This document shows, piece after piece, positions 19,771 through 29,606 of a stretch of DNA of 64,000 nucleotides (positions are counted from its first letter, which is position 1; every line of letters starts with the position of its first letter). The notes under the pieces were generated by a model. The model did no database searches, had not been told where the DNA came from, and saw nothing but the letters and a program-made list of their open reading frames with translations. The stretch is taken from positions 231,253,462 to 231,317,461 of the forward strand of contig OY992538.1 in assembly GCA_963921195.1 (NCBI GenBank), read 5' to 3'. Both the position numbers and the translations under genes were made by a program. Origin of the DNA: Pegoplata infirma (taxonomy: Eukaryota > Arthropoda > Insecta > Diptera > Anthomyiidae).

Positions 19771-20690
19771 TTGGATTTTTTTTTTTTAAGTACGTAAAAA
19801 AAAACAAAAATTTTGAAAAAAAAATTTGAAATTTGGACCATTATTAAAGAAGTTATGAGTAAAAGAAGTTTGAGTAAAGGAACAAACTACCAGTTTTTAA
19901 AAATTCGATATCTTTTGAACGGGTCATCAAAAAAATCTGAAAATTTTTTCAAAAAATTTTAAAAAATAGTAATAATCGTTATCCCACGATCCTCCTGGGC
20001 AAAAAATTTGTTGAATCGATAGAAGATTTTCACAAAAAAATTTCAAAAGAATCGAAGAGTACAAACATTTTCAAAAATTAGATTTAAATTTTAAAACTTA
20101 AAAATCGCATACTTAAGCGCTTTTAACAATTTTTTTGGATTTATTTTTTTTTTTAAAGTACGTAAAAAAACAAAAATTTTGAAAAAAAAAATTTAAATTT
20201 TTACCATTATTGAAGAAGTTATGAGTAAAAGAAGTTTGAGTAAAGGGACAAACTACCAATTTTTAAAAATTCGATATCTTTTGAACGGGTCATCAAAATA
20301 ATCTGAAAATTTTTTCAAAAAATTTTAAAAAATAGTAATAATCGTTATCCCACTATCCTCCTGGGCAAAAAATTTGTAGAAATGATAGAAGATTTACACA
20401 AAAAAATTTCAAAAAAATCGAAGAGTACAAACATTTTCAAAAATGAGATTTAAATTTTAAAACTTAAAAATCGCATACTTAAGCGCTTTTAAGAATTTTT
20501 TGGGATTTTTTTTTAAAAAGTACTTAAAAAAACAAAAATTTTGAAAAAAAAAATTTAAATTTGGTCTATTATTGAAGAAGTTATGAGTAAAAGAAGTTTG
20601 AGTAAAGGGACAAACTACATCAACTACCCGCATCAAAAAAATCTGAAAATTTACCACGAAGTACGTTTCGGAGGGTACTAAAATCTGTAA
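19601..20690. repeat. K tandem array, three units of ~365 bp
   Basis: AATAGTAATAATCGTTATCC starts at 19601, 19965 and 20331, periods of 364 and 366 bp. Each unit continues CGATCCTCCTGGGCAAAAAA, ATAGAAGATTT, TCGAAGAGTACAAACATTTT, CGCATACTTAAGCGCTTTTA, AGTTATGAGTAAAAGAAGTT and TTTTGAACGGGTCATCAAAA. The first unit doubles as the right arm of inverted repeat K1. The array ends at 20745 with a K end, TTTGACATGGAATGCCCCAT. Confidence 0.9.
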
Positions 20691-20745
20691 AAAAAAAAAA
20701 TTTTCAAAGTGTCCGATTTGACATGGAATGCCCCATATACAATTG
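20691..20745 (+). repeat. K repeat end
   Basis: CAAAGTGTCCGATTTGACAT then GGAATGCCCCATATA. It recurs in reverse at 21039 as TATATGGGACATTCCATGTC then AAATCGGACACTTTGAA, so it is probably the true terminus of the K element. Confidence 0.7.
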
Positions 20746-21042
20746 AGTGTACATTTTTTTCAGTTTAATTTTTTTTTTTTAGTGTAAATTGTATTTTGAG
20801 TGACAAAAACACTTTGTAAAATATTGTTGTGACTTAAAGCGTGTTTAACGGTTTTTTAACACGTGAATAAAAGATGAAACCAAACCGAAGTTCACATTTT
20901 TACTCATAACTTTTAAACCACTGGATTGATTTTGTTGAAATTCAATACCAACCAGAACCGCGAGGACGACAAATACATGTGACTTCAAATAATACCGATA
21001 CTTCGAGGTGTTACAAACAGAATGACAAACTTATATATGGGA
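20746..21042 (-). mobile_element. mini-me-like subfamily C, middle part
   Basis: GCGTGTTTAACGGTTTTTTA, CACATTTTTACTCATAACTT, AACCACTGGATTGATTTTGT, TGAAATTCAATACCAACCAG and GGTGTTACAAACAGAATGAC follow the order of the subfamily C interior and core in reverse. The sequence is cut at CAAACTTATATA by an insert of about 465 bp and resumes at 21508. Confidence 0.7.
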
Positions 21043-21300
21043 CATTCCATGTCAAATCGGACACTTTGAACAAAATTTTTTTAGATTTCCCAATTTGTTT
21101 ACAGTTTTTAGTACCCTTTGAAAACTCCCTGGTGGTAAATTTTCAGATTTTTTTGATGACCCGTTCAAAAGATATTGAATATTTAAAAATTGGTAGTTTG
21201 TCCCTTTACTCAAACTTCTTTTACACATAACTTCTTCAATAATGGGGTTTTTACGTACTTAAAAAAAACCCAAAAAATCCAAAGGGTACTAAAAACTGAC
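21043..21300 (-). repeat. K fragment inserted in a mini-me-like element
   Basis: GGGACATTCCATGTCAAATC, then TTTTTGATGACCCGTTCAAA, GGTAGTTTGTCCCTTTACTC and CAAACTTCTTTTACACATAA are the reverse complement of the K unit. It joins a TCACGC-family MITE fragment on its right. Confidence 0.7.
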
Positions 21301-21314
21301 TAAGAAAGATGTTT

Positions 21315-21507
21315 GCTTAATTGAGTGTGCGTGAACCGATTTTTTTGCGTGAGTTTGCGAGATTTTTTTTTTTTCATATTACTCTCTTGATTATGAGTAA
21401 ATGTGAGTTGAAAAATATGCTTGTGAGTAAGTGTGCGTGCTTGGAAATTTCTTGTTGTGAGTTTGAGTAAGTGTAAGTAAAAGCCACTCACGCGCCCATC
21501 TCTAATA
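21315..21507. mobile_element. hAT-type MITE, TCACGC family, truncated and diverged
   Basis: GAGTGTGCGTGAACC, TTTGCGTGAGTTTGCGAG, GAGTAAATGTGAGTTG and finally CACTCACGCGCCCATCTCTA, which is the reversed left end of the family. The opposite end is missing. Confidence 0.7.
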
Positions 21508-21540
21508 TATACCCTCTATACTAGAGTGGAGGCTATAAAA
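21508..21540 (-). mobile_element. mini-me-like subfamily C terminus, resumed
   Basis: TATATACCCTCTATACTAGA then GTGGAGGCTATAAAAA is the hairpin end missing from 20746-21042, so both are parts of one element split by the composite insert. Confidence 0.72.
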
Positions 21541-21790
21541 ATATCTTCAAATCTGAGACCTTTTCCACAGAAAAAATACCTCATAATCAAAGACGTTGTC
21601 AATGAATTTTTATAAGAAAAAAATTCAGAATCTGAATAATTTTACATGGAAACAACATTTTAAGTTTTTTAATGCTTTACTTTTCTCCAAAACTAGAGAA
21701 ATACTTTTTATTTACAGACTTTCTAGTAAAAGATTTGTTAAATGGGACCACAGAGAAAAATTGTGTAAATTAACAGAGCTGAGTTAAAAA
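21541..21790. repeat. Palindromic minisatellite remnant, then AT-rich sequence
   Basis: ATCTTCAAATCTGAGACCTT, TTCCACAGAAAAAATACCTC and CATAATCAAAGACG fit the GAGACTTTTTCTATAGAAA repeat type for about 100 bp. The remainder is AT-rich with no gene. Confidence 0.5.
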
Positions 21791-22323
21791 ACACTAAAAA
21801 AAACCTTGTCAAATTACAAGAAAAAGTCTCGTAATCACAATTTACCAATATTTGACAGTATTCCTTGTTTTTTAACAAATAATTTTCCATCGAAATTTAA
21901 ATTTTTTTTTTGTAATTTTACAGTTTTTCTTGTAATTTTATAAATTTCCAAGATTTAAAAAAAAAAAAAATCTAGTAAATTTACGAGAATTTCCTGTAAG
22001 TTTTATTTCGCCAAAAAAGTTGTAAATTTAGAATTTTATTGGTAAAAATCTTGTAAAATTACAAAAAAGCTCGTAATTTTTACTAGAAATTCTCGTAAAA
22101 TAGGAGGCAGCAAAAAAATGTTGTAAAGTCACGAAAGCTTCTTGTAAGTTTCATCGCGTCAAAAAAATTGTAAATTTACAACTTTTTTGGAAAAAAGCTT
22201 GTAAAATTTCAAAATTATTGGAAAAAAGCTTGTAAAATAACAAGGAATTCTTGTTCAAATAGGAGGTATCAAAAAAAATTTACAAAGTTTTCTTGTAATT
22301 TTACAAGGTTTTTTTTTAGTGTA
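21791..22323. mobile_element. MITE made of CTTGTAAAATTACAAG repeats
   Basis: Left end ACACTAAAAAAAACCTTGTC, right end ACAAGGTTTTTTTTTAGTGT, an inverted repeat continuing inward with AAATTACAAGAAAA. Between them CTTGTAATTTTACAAG-like words recur about fifteen times in both orientations. A GTAAAATAGGAGG(C/T)A word recurs near 22097 and 22256. I could not define a target duplication, so the superfamily is not assigned. Non-coding. Confidence 0.7.
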
Positions 22324-22577
22324 GAATATACTGTCATAAAACAAAAACATAAAGATTTTCACAGTTTCGTTTTTGTAAAATTACAAAACAAAAAACCTTC
22401 GTTTCGTGATTTAAAAAGTTTCTACCTCAAATTGGTATTTAGCTAAAATCTGTATAAAATTTGTAAGATTATCGAATTGAGATTACATTCATTTTACAGA
22501 GTTATTATTTTGAGTGTGTTTCCTTTTCATTGTTGTTTTTTTTATTACAAAATTTAAAAAATTCTTAAACATGTTCC
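22324..22577. other. AT-rich unique sequence
   Basis: No recognisable repeat or gene. Confidence 0.5.
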
Positions 22578-22585
22578 AGTTAACC

Positions 22586-22925
22586 CAATGGTTCCCAACC
22601 TTTGATTCTCGCCCCACTGGGGGGCAATTGGAAGGCTCCAGGGGGGCAACGAGCAAATTTTCAAGATTTTTTTTAGTCAAATTACCTACAAAAACTATTT
22701 TTTTTTTAGCCAAATTTACTACAAAAATTTTGTTAATTGCTTCAAATTTTTACTAAAAACTTAGTTTTAATGCTTTTTTTACAAAAGCTTTGCTGAATCT
22801 GTAGTAATTTTTCATTAGAAACCAAAAAAATAAAAATTAAAAAAAAATTCTTGAGTGTAGGGGGGACAAAGCAATTTTTTTAACTTAAAAGTGGGGCGTG
22901 GCTTAAAAAAGGTTGGGAACCATTG
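22586..22925. mobile_element. hAT-type MITE (CAATGGTTCCCAACC ends)
   Basis: Ends CAATGGTTCCCAACCTTT and AAGGTTGGGAACCATTG; perfect 8-bp target duplication AGTTAACC (22578-22585 and 22926-22933). This terminal sequence is of the type known from many hAT elements across animals. Inside, near both ends, are GGGGGGCAATTGGAAGG and TAGGGGGGACAAAGCAA stretches. At 340 bp it is non-autonomous. Confidence 0.93.
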
Positions 22926-23916
22926 AGTTAACCCATCAATGATGCATCTTTTTGTTATATGATTCATCATGCTTATACACATTTTTGTAACAAATATTTT
23001 TCCAATTATTTTCACACGTAATTTTGGAAATATTTTTTTTAAGTTTTTATTTGTTAATAGTCTTTTGATATTTATTTAAGAGTTTTCTGATTATTTTTTT
23101 AAACATGTTTTTTTTTTATATTTTGCTATGTCACGCTTAATTATTATGATTAAACATGTTTTTCTTTATATCTGAAACGTTGCTACTGCTTTAAAATTTT
23201 GCTACCAGTCTGGCAATACCATATTAAGCTAAAGGCATGTTTTTTTTTTATTGTATTTTTTTTTTTAACAATATTCTATATAATTTATATTTAAATGGTT
23301 ATTAACCAAAAAAAACTACAGATTTTATCCAAAGAAATCATTGATGTTAGTAGATTAAGTGATTTGGTTGTTTTTTTTTGTATTTTTAGAAATACAAAAA
23401 TCATCAAATGAAATTGAAAATAACAGAATTGTTCAGATAATATCTATAAATTAAAAGAATGACAATTATAATTTACTTTCTATTTTTTGTTGTTTGTGTT
23501 AAAAATTTTTTTTAGATAAATAAAAATTATTGAATGAAAGTTATTAATGAATGGTAAAAGTTTTAAATGTTTAGAAATAGTTCTCAAAAAATATATTGGA
23601 AGTCTGTTATTATAAGAAATTTTAGAAATATGTGGTTTATTTATATAATTGCTAGAAGTTTATTGGGAGACAATTATATTTGCAAATTTTTTTTAATACT
23701 ATTTTTCTGCTAGTTCAACGGCTTTTTTTCATTTAGCTATAAAAAGAGGTTTTGATAAATTTCACTAATTGTGCGAATTTTTTTTTTTTTGAGTGTAGCT
23801 GAAATTTCGTATTTGTTAATATTTACATTAATATGTATTTTTTATTTGTAACAATTAAATTTTTAATTTAATTTAATTTTTTTAATTTTTGATTTTTTTT
23901 TTTTTAAATTCTGCTA

Positions 23917-23947
23917 TACAAGTTTGTTGCTTAAGTCTTTTGTTTTT
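23917..23947 (+). repeat. Dispersed 30-bp motif, copy 3
   Basis: TACAAGTTTGTTGCTTAAGT then CTTTTGTTTTT. An almost identical copy follows 200 bp later. Confidence 0.75.
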
Positions 23948-24116
23948 TGCTTTTAAATATTTTTTCATAAATTTGAATTTTTACAAAATGAAATGGAGTT
24001 AAGATTATAAGATGATTTAATTTTTTTAAATATAATAGAATTTATTTCATTATTATTCATTAAATTTATTAACCAATTAATCAATTTGTTTTTTTTTTTT
24101 TTTCTTCATTCAGCCT

Positions 24117-24147
24117 TACAAGTTTGTTGCTTAAGTCTTTTGTTTTA
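24117..24147 (+). repeat. Dispersed 30-bp motif, copy 4
   Basis: TACAAGTTTGTTGCTTAAGT then CTTTTGTTTTA, matching copy 3 at 30 of 31 positions. The flanks are unrelated AT-rich sequence. Confidence 0.75.
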
Positions 24148-25214
24148 TGTATTCTTTCATTTAATTTCATGATTAGGAGATTATAGCATTTTTATCTTTA
24201 CTTAATTATCTTTACATACATACATATAAATATTACATTAATGTAAAAACATTTTGTAATATTTTTTTTTTTACCAAAAAGCGAATAAAAAGCTACAATC
24301 CATAAAATTTTAACATTAAATGTTACACAAGTGCAACATCTGCATTACACAAATTGTATGCCATAAAAGCATCGATCATTATGACATGTTTTAAATGGTG
24401 GAGTCGATATAAAGAGATGTTGAAACTTACTGAAGTGGCACCATAAAATTTTCAGCTAATAACGTATTTTTTTTATGAATTAATTTTTTTATGTTAATAA
24501 TATTTACAAATTTTTCAAAACTACTCGTCAAAATATTATTAGATAATTTCCTTAAATTGCCGTTTGTTAAGACATTTCTTTAAATTACTAATGTTTGGTT
24601 TAATTAAAGTTTATTTAACAACCCACCAATTTGTTTTTTTTTTTTTTGTTTCGATTTATGTTGTTTTAAATTTTGATATATCGTTTTAATGTCATTAATC
24701 TTAGCTATTAATTGAAGTTGACAAATATATTTTGTGGTTAGTTTTCTTTTGAACACCGTTTACATTGAAAATATTTAATTTTAAAAGGTTAAACTAATAT
24801 AAAATGGGTAAATTTCAATAAATTTGAATTCGGATAATTTACTCAATATATTATAATTTACTCAATTTATATTAGAAACTTGTCTCTAATCGAGATTTGT
24901 TGAAATTTGCCCAATTTTTAGCAGGAAACTGTTCTCATTTTATTACGCGAGTTTGATATTAACAACACTTAAGATGGATTAAGTTTCTGCCAAATGAATA
25001 CAACACGAATTAATGGTGAATACGGGTTATTCAACACAAAGAGGAGTAATTCCAATTCTTAATTTCTTCAAAAAATTCATTTAAATGGCTAATTTTAATC
25101 TGACACACATTAAGTGTGTGGCAATCGAAGAAGTGCTGATGATGGAAGGGTGGCATCTTCCGAAAGCTGTCGACATCTCCACTTAGCCTGTGTTGTCACT
25201 TGATTTTTTTCAGA

Positions 25215-26155
25215 TTTTCTCATTGTACAACAATTACACCGCTCAACACTCATTTTCCGGTTTGAATTCTGATGATAAATTTTAGTAGACTTTGATCTCC
25301 TGATTCCAAATCTGTTTCCAAATTTTCCCATCACGTCCAGATTTTTAGTTATTCACGGTTGAAAATGCGAAAAATTACGATTTTTGCATTATTTGAAAGC
25401 CTGCACAGCAGCCATTCAGTGGAATACAAATCTGGTATAAAGCGCAAAAGTATAATTTGTCTATGGTCTCCAACATAGAACACAATTTTTTTCAAATTAT
25501 TACGTTTGGTTGGGCTTTACTTGCGTTTTAAAATGATACTGTTAAAATTACCATTTTTGTAAAAAAGGTAAGGTAGATAGATACCTTAGTTTTTTTTGAT
25601 ATTTTTCAAAGAAAAACTTAAAAAAATAAATATTTTACAAATTTAAGATTTCTGTGTTATTTTTCGCATACACCGGAAGATATATTTAATGGGTTTAAAA
25701 GTCTATAAGAAAGAATGAACTTTTGCCTAAATTTTGAGCTCATCACAGTAAAGATTGATCATCTGGTTATTGTATTAGAGCCTTTTAAAAATGGTGCTTT
25801 TTCTAATTTTTTTGACAGTGTTTTTTTAAAATGCATGTTTGGCCAATAATAGTGCAACAACTTGAAATTTTTTGATCATATTTTTGAGATCATAGTTCAA
25901 TTCTACTCTCACGCTTTATACCTGATTTTTATTCCACCCAGCGGATGCTGTGCAGGCTTCCAAAAAAGGCAAAAATCGCGTTTTTTTTCGCATTTTCAAC
26001 CTCGAATAATTAAAATTCTAGACGTGATGGAAAAATTTGGAGCACAAATTTGGAATCAGCGATTCAAAATCTTTAAAAAATTTATATCAAACTTCAAACC
26101 GGAGCCAAAAACCTTCGATTTGTTGAGCGGTGTTATTATTTCTCAGAAATAATTA
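25215..26155. repeat. Long inverted repeat, arms ~250 bp
   Basis: The left arm (about 25215-25470) carries ACACCGCTCAACA, CCGGTTTGAA, TGATTCCAAAT, CCCATCACGT, GGTTGAAAATGCGAAAAA, GAAAGCCTGCACAGCA and GGTATAAAGCG. The right arm (25895-26150) has each of these reversed in mirror order (CGCTTTATACC, TGCTGTGCAGGCTTC, TTTTTTCGCATTTTCAACC, ACGTGATGG, ATTTGGAATCAGC, TTCAAACCGG, TGTTGAGCGGTGT). Arms agree at about 80%. Open frames on it (25110-25334, 25862-26152) are not genes. Confidence 0.85.
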
Positions 26156-26216
26156 ATATGGGCTCAAACCGAACTAAATAAAAATTCAGTTATAAAATAT
26201 ACAGTCCAACAATATA

Positions 26217-26350
26217 AATTGACACAATTAAAAATTTACTCAAAATTTATCTATTTTTTTTTTTAAGTTTAAAAAAGTTTTAAATTTTTTTACAAAAAAA
26301 AAGAAAAGAAAATTGTTTTTAAAATTTTCAAGTAAATTTTTAATTGCGTC
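26217..26350. repeat. Small inverted repeat, arms ~25 bp
   Basis: ATTGACACAATTAAAAATTT ACTC at the left and AAGTAAATTTTTAATTGCGT CAAT at the right, separated by about 85 bp of A/T runs. It could be a minimal MITE, but no clear target duplication was seen. Confidence 0.5.
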
Positions 26351-26424
26351 AATTAAAAAATTACTCAATTTTTGTTTTTAAATTTTAACAAGTGATTACT
26401 TAAATTTGTTTCCTCCATATTTTT

Positions 26425-26915
26425 TTCTGTGCAGCATGGATTTCCAATAAAGAAATTTTTTATTAAGGTTTGGAATGTCCTTTTAACACTGTTAAATTTT
26501 CAGAGAGGTGCCTTTTTGTATTGTCCAGTAATAAATTTTCAAAATTAGTTAGAGAGCTAAATATTTGATTTTATAGGAATTTTTTTAAAAAGTCACATAG
26601 TTGGCTCCTTGAATTTTTGTATTTTTTTACTCGGAAAAAATTTTCTGTGGCAATATTGTAGATAACATTATGAAGATTTAAAATTTACAACACAAATAAA
26701 TTAAAAAATATCAACCAAAAAATTAAATGTCCGTTTTTCCTAGCTAGGGCACCATAGATTTCCAAAACCAAAATTTTGTATTAAAGTTTAGAATGTCCTT
26801 TTAACGCTGTTAAAATTTCATAGAGGTGTTTTTTGTGTATTTTCGAGTAATAAATTTTCAAAGTTTGTTGGAGAGCCAAATATTTGATTTTTTGGAAATT
26901 TAAAAAAAAAATATA
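26425..26915 (+). repeat. Repeat F array, two diverged units
   Basis: GGATTTCCAA at 26438 and GATTTCCAAA at 26757 start units about 320 bp apart, with AATGTCCTTTTAACRCTGTT, TTTCAGAGAGGTG and AAATATTTGATTTT in order. It is interrupted by the long inverted repeat at 26930 and its last part resumes at 28083. Confidence 0.75.
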
Positions 26916-26929
26916 TATATATTAGACTT

Positions 26930-28020
26930 AATTTTGAAAATTTGATCTGCGGGTATCATAATTTTTTTGAAGGATTTAGGGGAGCTAAAAAGAATGGCGC
27001 GAGGATTTTGAGCTGCTTTTTTTGCAGAGCAAAAACGGCTGAATATATCTCAAATCTGATATCACCAGTCGATTCTACAGCAAAAAATAATACAATGGTC
27101 ATTTTTAGAACTCTTAAAAAAAGTTCCAAAAACCCACCACAGAGGGCGGAAATATAAGAATTTTCCATTTTATTTTTTAATTAATTTTTTAAATATGCAC
27201 GATTAAAGGGCATTTTCAGCTTAACAAAATGGTGCCAAAATTTCCGTTCTATCACAACCCGTTAAAAAGTTATAAGGTCTCAAAAATGGCCAAAAACACG
27301 TTTTTTGAGAACTTTGAAATCAATTTTCTCGAAAACCCAACGTGATAAAAAAATTTGAAACCCATAATTAGAATCAGCATCGAAATGTTAATCGAAAACG
27401 AAATGAACGATCTTAGAACATCATCCAAAAATATCACAAAAAATGCTCTCAATAATGCAGCAAAATACGTTTTTTGTGAACTTTGACCTCAATTTTCTCA
27501 AAAACCTGACATTATGGAAAACTTTGGAAACCAGATTTGGAATCAGCATTAAGAGGTAAATCGAAAATGAGTGTCCAGACCGCTGACCCATCCAAAAAAT
27601 TTTCAAATTTAGGTCAGTGTTTTATAATTTTGCCATTAGAAAAAAAACTTTGAAGCTTTATAACTTGTTAATGGGTTGTGATAGAAAGGTGCTTTTTGTA
27701 CCAATTTTCTTAGCAAAAACTGCCTCTTCATCGTGCATGATTAAAAAAATAATTTAAATTTTTTTAAAAAAAAATCGATTTTTCCGCCCCCTGCTGTGGG
27801 TTATTGGAACTTTTTTTAAGAGTTCAAAAAACTGCTATTGTATTAATTTTTGCTCTAGAATCGACTGGTGAAATCAGATTTGCAATATATTCAGCCGTTG
27901 TTTCTCTGCAGAAAAATCAGCTCAAAATCCGCGTTTCCCCAAGGAGTGAAAATTTTTCCAGAAAAATACCGGCATTCTTTTTAGCTCCCCTGAATCCTTT
28001 AAAAAAATTATGATATCCGA
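26930..28020. repeat. Long inverted repeat, arms ~350 bp, with tandem centre
   Basis: CGGGTATCATAATTTTTTTG at 26951 is mirrored by AAAAAAATTATGATATCCG at 28002-28020. Mirror words follow inward: GGGGAGCTAAAAAGAATG, AACGGCTGAATATAT, CACCAGTCGATTCTA, GAACTCTTAAAAAAAGTTCC, CCACAG and TCTATCACAACCCGTTAA. The centre (27295-27640) has two tandem units of about 170 bp, each reading CGTTTTTTG(A/T)GAACTTTGA, ATTTTCTC and GAATCAGCAT. Non-coding; it splits an F array. Confidence 0.87.
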
Positions 28021-28079
28021 TAAACAGATGAAGTGACATAGTCGCCAAACGAACTCTAATATATATAAATACTCGTAGT

Positions 28080-28185
28080 TTGCTCTTAACATTTTTTTAC
28101 TCCGAAACCGTAAGTTGTACGAAAAAAATTTTGGTGGCAATATTGTTCATAAAGTTATGGAGATTTAAAGTTAAGAAAAAAAATT
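28080..28185 (+). repeat. Repeat F, resumed end of unit
   Basis: TACTCCGAAACCGTAAGTTG, TACGAAAAAAATTTTGG and ATGGAGATTTAAAG complete the F unit broken at 26915. Confidence 0.72.
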
Positions 28186-28238
28186 AGAATTAGATCTCAT
28201 TTTATACGAAAAATGGGCAAATTTTTACTAGTATTGTT

Positions 28239-28784
28239 TTTATACCTACACCACTCTGTGGTACAGGGTATAATGAGTTTGTGCTGATGTTTGTAACTAC
28301 GCGAAATATTGGTACTAGACCTACCTTTAAGTATACCGATCGACTCAGAATTACTTTTTGTAACGCCTCCCTTGAATTTGACTTTAATTACTCTAATGAC
28401 CGTATTAAAATAGGTATCGTTTTGAAATTTGGCAGGTAATTTTATTTTGTATGGACAAAAAAATTTCCAAATTTTGAAGGAATCGGAGTAGTCCTTCTTG
28501 TAGTCCCCATACAAACCACCCTCAAATCTGAATATAATTAGACCATTTTTGGACTTATTCCCCCTAATGAATATTTCGACCGATATTTAGTTAAGTCGGT
28601 CTATTGGCAACAAAAATAAACCAATTCCACTAAAATTTGGTATGTATGTGTTTTCTACACTAATTTAAGATGGAACAAAAGATGGATCCAATCGGTACAT
28701 GTTTGGACTCGGGCCCATTTTCCGAATAACACTGGTGTAGGGTATCATATTGTCGGTCTTGACCGACTATAAATTTCTTACTTG
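28239..28784 (+). mobile_element. mini-me-like family G, complete copy
   Basis: Starts TTTTATACCTACACCACTCT, with the stem ACCACTCTGTGGT, then ATAATGAGTTTGTGCTGATG and TTTGTAACTACGCGAAATAT. It ends GGTGTAGGGTATCATATTGT with the hairpin GTCGGTCTTGACCGAC and TATAAATTTCTTACTTGTT. It lacks the GTCY microsatellite of subfamilies A-C but has the same plan: stem near the start, core with GTTTGTAAC...GAAATAT, terminal hairpin, then ACTTGTT. About 545 bp, no coding capacity. A fragment lies at 12290. Confidence 0.82.
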
Positions 28785-28965
28785 TTATTCTATTACTTTG
28801 ATTATTTTTTTTAATTACAAATAAAATTACAAAAAACAACTATTATTTTTTGGAATAAAAACTTTTTTGGTTGGTAAATTTTTTGAGTGTTAAAATTTTT
28901 TGGAGTCTAAAAATTTTTTAAATTTAAATTTTTACTCCTTTTGTTTTAGTAAAAAACTTTTATTT
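28785..28965. other. AT-rich spacer
   Basis: A/T-rich, with GAGTGTTAAAATTTTTTGGA like the low-complexity part of subfamily C. Nothing else. Confidence 0.4.
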
Positions 28966-29110
28966 GTACCCTCTAAAATGTAAAAAAAAAATATAAAAAA
29001 AAATTCCTGGGGCTGTTTTTTGGGGAGGGTCGGTGGAAGTCGTTGGGCGACTTTGAAAAACCCCACCCTCTTGCGATAGGTGTTGCCAAATATTTTTTTT
29101 GTGATTCTTG
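28966..29110 (-). mobile_element. mini-me-like subfamily B fragment
   Basis: TTTGTACCCTCTAAAATGTA, TTCCTGGGGCTGTTTTTTGG, GGAGGGTCGGTGGAAGTCG and CACCCTCTTGCGATAGGTG match the first 200 bp of subfamily B. The hairpin and the remainder are missing. Confidence 0.65.
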
Positions 29111-29442
29111 CATATATAGATAATAGTAAATTATTAAACTTGAGGTCTTTGTTTTATTTAAAAATCTTAATTTCATTCCTCCAATATTTCGTTATTCATT
29201 GAATAACATCATCAGGGACAGTACAAAAATTCTTATAAGCTTGTATTGCTGTTGTAGTTCTGTATTAAAAACTCCACTTAAATGGTGTAATCATGGTGTA
29301 ATTTTACCCATAGATACACCCTTTTTATAACAAAAAAAAAAATAGATTTATCACTGTATTTAAAACTGTAATAAAAGTTTAGTTATAATTAAATGAAATT
29401 ACTTGTTAGAGAATCAGTATTTTGTTCAAATTCTTTTTATAC
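29111..29442. other. AT-rich unique sequence
   Basis: CATTGAATAACATCATCAGG and nearby words are unique in the window. No gene or repeat recognised. Confidence 0.4.
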
Positions 29443-29606
29443 CCATATGATGTTGTCTTTTTGGAAATTTTGTTCTTGTCTTTTTGTAGGGGTTTTATAT
29501 AAACAATTTTCAAATTTCTAATTTGTTTAAAGAAATTTAAAAATTTTTGTAGAAAACCCCTACAAAAAGACAAGAGAAATATTCTAAAAAAGACAACATC
29601 ATATGG
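29443..29606. repeat. Inverted repeat with 54-bp arms, hairpin
   Basis: CCATATGATGTTGTCTTTTT at the left edge and AAAGACAACATCATATGG at the right edge. Inner ends are TTGTAGGGGTTTT and AAAACCCCTACAA. The arms (29443-29496, 29553-29606) are about 90% matched around a 56-bp AT-rich loop. It could be a small MITE or a structured RNA; no target duplication is evident. Confidence 0.8.

Larger units (their letters stand above)
22934..25200. other. AT-rich unique sequence, no gene seen
   Basis: Long A/T-rich stretch with T homopolymers. It contains two copies of the 30-bp motif (23917, 24117). From about 25100 the sequence is less AT-rich and leads into the long inverted repeat at 25215. No frame or RNA recognised. 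Confidence 0.5.
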
